Assembly: GCF_000350225.1 (NCBI RefSeq)
Contig: NW_005179134.1
Coordinates: 62,001 to 126,000, forward strand
Direction of reading: 5' to 3'
Source: Chondrus crispus
Taxonomy: Eukaryota > Rhodophyta > Florideophyceae > Gigartinales > Gigartinaceae
Length of the DNA stretch: 64,000 nucleotides
Position 1 is the stretch's first letter, and every line of letters starts with the position of its first letter. The translations under genes were made by a program, and so were the position numbers. Under the pieces are notes generated by a model, which was given only the letters and a program-made list of their open reading frames with translations, searched no databases and had not been told where the DNA came from. Shown piece by piece: positions 62,070-64,000 of the stretch.

Positions 62070-64000
62070 ACAGAAGGAGAATAAAACTCTAGTGAGAATG
62101 GCGCAGCTGAGATGGACCAGAGATCCGCTGACAGAGGACAGCTAGACTTGGCTTGAGATGAACGAGATTAATCAGTAGATTCGAAAGTAGACATGGCAGA
62201 TGACTTGCAGAGTATGCTCATTTGATCCGATGAAGTCGTCTTGATTAATCAAAATCGGCCCAAAATGTGTGACAAAACGCCTTAGTGGGCCTTACGCTTC
62301 GCTATCCCAAACGAAGCTTTATCACGGAGCGAAAATGACAATTTGGATGGGGGCCGATGCCGGTACGTGCAAGATGCTCTAAAGCTGGATGTGCGATAAT
62401 AGCTGTAATGTACATCAAATATTTCGATGTTTAATCGCATCGCAAACTAGTCCCTCAGGCCAAATGATTCTCGAAAAGTGTAGCGTGTCACGTGATAGAT
62501 GGTACTAAATTTAGCTGGCTGCAAGACACATGCGACAATGCGCACCAAGTCGTGCAAAAGGGGATGTACTAAATAGCGACTGTGAGACATGTTCGCCCCG
62601 CACTCCCACGCAAGGCGGGAGCCTTTGTAGCGGTGCCCGATGAGCGATGCCCCGCGGCCACAGCACCTAGCTCAGCAAATAGAAGCCCTTTCGGAAGCTG
62701 CGGACCCACTGCCCTTCCCTTCACCTGCCCCTAGCACATCACAGTGTGCCGCACACGCTTGTGTTACGCACACAGATTGAAGGAAGGAATTTGCTCTCTG
62801 GCATAGAGGGGTGGTAGTTTTGGCGCACTATCGCTCTCGCTCGCTTTCCCCGCTACACATGCGTCAGTCAGCGGGACGTTTCCAACCACTCCGCGGCGCA
62901 CCAGTCTCAGTAGTTGTCAAAGGCACGCGACGGCGCCTGCGCACGAAGCCACGCCGTCGACAGAGCACGGCACCCGCGTGCACATCGCGCCCACGGCCTC
63001 GTCCGCACAGGGGCAAGTAAAACCGCATTGCATCTACCGCCTCGCCAAGAATCGCCGCTACGCGTTGGAGAGTAAGCCGCCCTGCTTGGAAAACTGCTCC
63101 GTCGCGCCGCAAACGGGGGGAGGAGAGGAACGCGGGCGTCAGATTCAATTCCACAAGCGCACAAACAAGACAGTGTTGGCGCTTGTGGCGGCGCCGGCGC
63201 CGGGGCCCCATGCTACACGGTCGCAGAAGCATGGCGCCCGCTCGCACTGTGCGCGCACGACCCCTTCCGCGCAGGTGCACGTGGCGCGGCATCTGATCTG
63301 CGGCGCCACGAGGCACCGCCGCGGCGCCTCAGAGGGAAAGGCCACCTGCTTGTAGAACTGCGTCTTCGTGCCGCGCACATGCGACAGGGAAGGAGTGCAC
63401 GACTCAACTTGCCGTCCGTGCGCGTGCACAACATTGGTGGGGGGTGGCGCCACTTAGAGCAAGGCAACCAGTGCGCTAAATTTCGAAAATTTAGAGATTT
63501 TTTCCAGCTGGCATGTCAACCGGTGCGCTAGTCGCCATTTTCGGTTGCTATTCGGAAGCACCAATCTCTATATTCATTTCTTTCCTGGCGCAGGATAGAA
63601 ATGGATATAGCACGCAACCTCCGAAAATTCAACCACATTTATAAATCACTATGACCAATCATCTTTCGAGTGCTAAATGCATCGTGCTTCAGACCCCTTG
63701 TCTTGGCGCGAAGTGCGAAGAAATTGGCGCGAGCTCTGGTCGACCTAAATGTGGCGCATACCTTTTTGGCTGGTGCCAGACACATGTACGTCTGCAACAC
63801 GCAACAGTGCTCGATGGTGGGATGGCCCAACTCGACCCGGGACATGAACTCTTCACATGGAAGCGATCCCTCCTCCTGCAACTCTACTACGATCCCTGTG
63901 CCACAAGACAATGACCCGCATGTCTTCGATCCTGTCGACCTGAGACATGATGTTCCCCATCCCCTTCGCCCCGAAATTTTGCAAATGGGACGAACTGCCT
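62070..64000. other. Right-hand end, nothing firmly recognised
   Basis: GC-rich 62820-63450 has overlapping frames on the minus strand, one Cys-rich (CLVAPQIRCRATCTCAEG.., 63453-63145) but without an ATG. It may be a decayed secreted Cys-rich protein. AACCAGTGCGCTA and AACCGGTGCGCTA form a short direct repeat at 63468 and 63519. No tRNA or transposon found. Confidence 0.4.

Overview
The window is nuclear DNA from a eukaryote with a compact, intron-poor genome. Complete genes with signal peptides or mitochondrial targeting sequences are read in single exons of high-GC codons, set in AT-richer spacers full of transposon debris. The mix of an NB-ARC/WD40 protein, a Hint-domain protein, an alpha-carbonic anhydrase relic and PIF/Harbinger, pogo-like and piggyBac transposases fits a multicellular red alga (a Chondrus-like florideophyte). 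This assignment is an inference from gene content, not from a marker gene. The one convincing intron has a yeast-like TACTAAC branch point.

Layout: 0-1.1 kb holds an unrecognised coding fragment and a worn solo LTR. 1.1-9.2 kb is mostly gene-poor, with one Cys-rich secreted protein (4817-5380, minus) and several perfect palindromes. 9.26-16.55 kb is a nested pair: a decayed pogo-like DNA transposon (minus) carrying a complete PIF/Harbinger element (12266-16470) with a transposase gene and a DUF6818/SANT-like partner gene. 17.8-18.5 kb encodes a secreted lipocalin. 23.2-25.8 kb is a compact host cluster: a divergent pair (a lysine-rich protein and a probable mitochondrial ribosomal protein mL54) and a convergent unknown gene. 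28.5-32.2 kb is a large NB-ARC protein with eight nearly identical WD40 repeats, followed by a tandem duplicate of its own 3' end. 32.8-36.25 kb is a piggyBac-like element split by a solo LTR with clean 5-bp target duplications. 38.77-39.66 kb is a secreted YfaP/DUF2135-like protein next to a 66-bp foldback. 41.9-42.5 kb holds a MITE related to the piggyBac-like element. 43.97-45.36 kb is a Nudix-like/APH-kinase fusion protein.

47-57 kb is a GC-rich graveyard of broken genes: a LINE 3' end, an alpha-carbonic anhydrase, an AGC kinase, an acidic protein, a phosphoserine phosphatase (serB) and a Hint domain. An intact tyrosine recombinase (52821-54137, minus) and a spliced gene of unknown function (50239-51663) sit among them, on either side of a 100-base assembly gap. 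57.8-62.1 kb has two more pogo-like relics, another LTR and a Ty3/gypsy integrase-tail fossil. The last 2 kb hold nothing firmly recognised.

The working host genes look like ordinary secretion, mitochondrial and innate-sensor functions and do not form a pathway. The striking features are structural: nested transposons, a possible tyrosine-recombinase element with a partner gene, repeated back-to-back palindromes, and the cluster of decayed genes.
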